Below, in pieces: positions 63,557 to 64,000 of a DNA stretch of 64,000 bases (position 1 is the stretch's first letter; the number at the start of each line of letters is the position of its first letter). A program made the translations under genes and the position numbers. The notes under the pieces were generated by a model. The model saw only the letters and a program-made list of their open reading frames with translations, was not told the origin of the DNA and did not search any database. Source of the stretch: Hydrotalea flava (GTDB taxonomy: Bacteria > Bacteroidota > Bacteroidia > Chitinophagales > Chitinophagaceae); the NCBI RefSeq assembly GCF_001623405.1, contig NZ_LUHG01000100.1, positions 219,708 through 283,707 on the forward strand, written 5' to 3'.

Positions 63557-64000
63557 TTATTCCCAACTCAATTTCAGATCATCTAATGCTGTTACCGGTC
63601 TGCTTCCTGTACCCGAAGTGGCCGTTTTAGAAACAACTCGTATCCAAACTTCTGTAGGAATATTGTTGAGCAGCGAACCAAAATTTACCTGAATAGGCTG
63701 TGATCCAAACTGACCATTACCTGACTGAAGCGATCCGGTTGAGGTAATTGTATTAAATATGGTTGGATTTTCACCCAAAGCATATTCAATTACCCAATTA
63801 GAGGTTCGGGTACTATTCTGATCGAGCGATTGCCATTCAAACGCTAACTGTATATTTTTTTTACCAGAGGTATTTGCCAGATGCAGCACAAATGCAGCAC
63901 CAGGATCATAACCACCGGTTCCGGTTTGCCGAAGAGCTACCGCCCTGTTCATGGCATTGTCTTGTTGCGTAGTGGTTGCATTTGCAGGAAGGCCAATTGC
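63557..64000 (-). CDS. C-terminal part of a probable secreted protein (5' end outside window)
   Basis: The minus strand is open from the window edge to a stop at 63557, about 147 residues. The visible part is beta-rich, with GAAFVLHLANTSGKKNIQLAFEWQSLD (key part FVLHLANTSGKKNI), SNWVIEYALG and a final ALDDLKLSWE, which resembles the jelly-roll-like end of large extracellular Bacteroidota proteins. No type IX sorting domain is seen at the end. The Met at 63952 is not a likely start because the frame runs on upstream. Function cannot be assigned. Confidence 0.7.
   Translation of the reverse strand, partial: AIGLPANATTTQQDNAMNRAVALRQTGTGGYDPGAAFVLHLANTSGKKNIQLAFEWQSLDQNSTRTSNWVIEYALGENPTIFNTITSTGSLQSGNGQFGSQPIQVNFGSLLNNIPTEVWIRVVSKTATSGTGSRPVTALDDLKLSWE

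Noticed and set aside
1..64000. tRNA, rRNA, CRISPR arrays, prophage or restriction/defence genes
   Set aside because: No cloverleaf with conserved arms, no regular spacer-repeat array and no phage or defence signature was recognised; the region reads as core chromosome.

Overview
The window is a chromosomal segment of an AT-rich member of the Bacteroidota, most likely a Chitinophagaceae-type organism (inference). The support is the lineage-specific gene content (type IX secretion proteins PorQ and PorD, the Bacteroidota-type omega subunit next to bamD and coaBC, a division/wall cluster lacking murF, a FtsZ with a long tail) and repeated Bacteroidota-type -7 promoter boxes (TAnnTTTG) just upstream of start codons. 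It is mostly housekeeping DNA with one small decayed insertion sequence. No tRNA, rRNA, CRISPR array or phage was seen.

Layout. 1-2075: an aromatic amino-acid operon on the minus strand (pheA plus a partial aminotransferase) preceded by a Phe/Tyr-rich leader peptide, an antiterminator and a terminator, which together form a complete attenuator. 2343-4362: a small repetitive lipoprotein, then an ECF sigma factor followed by a membrane protein fusing an anti-sigma-like N-terminus to an HtrA-like protease. 4440-14666: metabolic and maintenance genes (nucleotidyltransferase, PLP enzyme, lipB, rluD-type pseudouridine synthase, FkbM methyltransferase, bioB, porQ, mutS). 14829-20843: a fasciclin protein, a probable trehalose-use operon (MFS permease, cytoplasmic trehalase, LacI regulator), a GDPD lipoprotein and a PaiB-like protein. 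20939-30006: mrp, a carboxypeptidase-regulatory-like protein with an in-frame amber codon near its end, 3-hydroxyacyl-CoA dehydrogenase, a YdcF-like protein, a YigZ-like protein, ribD, prmC, an ABC exporter pair and an epimerase.

30141-46463 is a complete 13-gene dcw cluster on the minus strand: mraZ, rsmH, ftsL-like, ftsI, murE, mraY, murD, ftsW, murG, murC, ftsQ, ftsA, ftsZ. The genes lie 2-62 bp apart or overlap, and the cluster ends at a strong terminator. Upstream of mraZ are four 10-bp-spaced MraZ-box-like repeats, and beyond them two perfect 9-mer DnaA boxes in the gap shared with divergent queA.

48081-64000: an orphan histidine kinase, 3-oxoacid CoA-transferase (scoAB), a DUF4296-like lipoprotein, porD-coaBC, rpoZ-bamD, an OmpA-family protein, a decayed IS982-family element with 13-bp inverted repeats, a polyprenyl synthetase, recJ, a methyltransferase, htpG, and the 3' end of a secreted-type gene running off the window.

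The most noteworthy items are the pheA attenuator and its promoter with a palindrome exactly framing the -7 box, the MraZ operator and DnaA boxes upstream of dcw, the sigma/anti-sigma-protease pair, three genes whose -7 box lies exactly 5 nt before the ATG (predicted leaderless mRNAs), and the amber codon at 22864.
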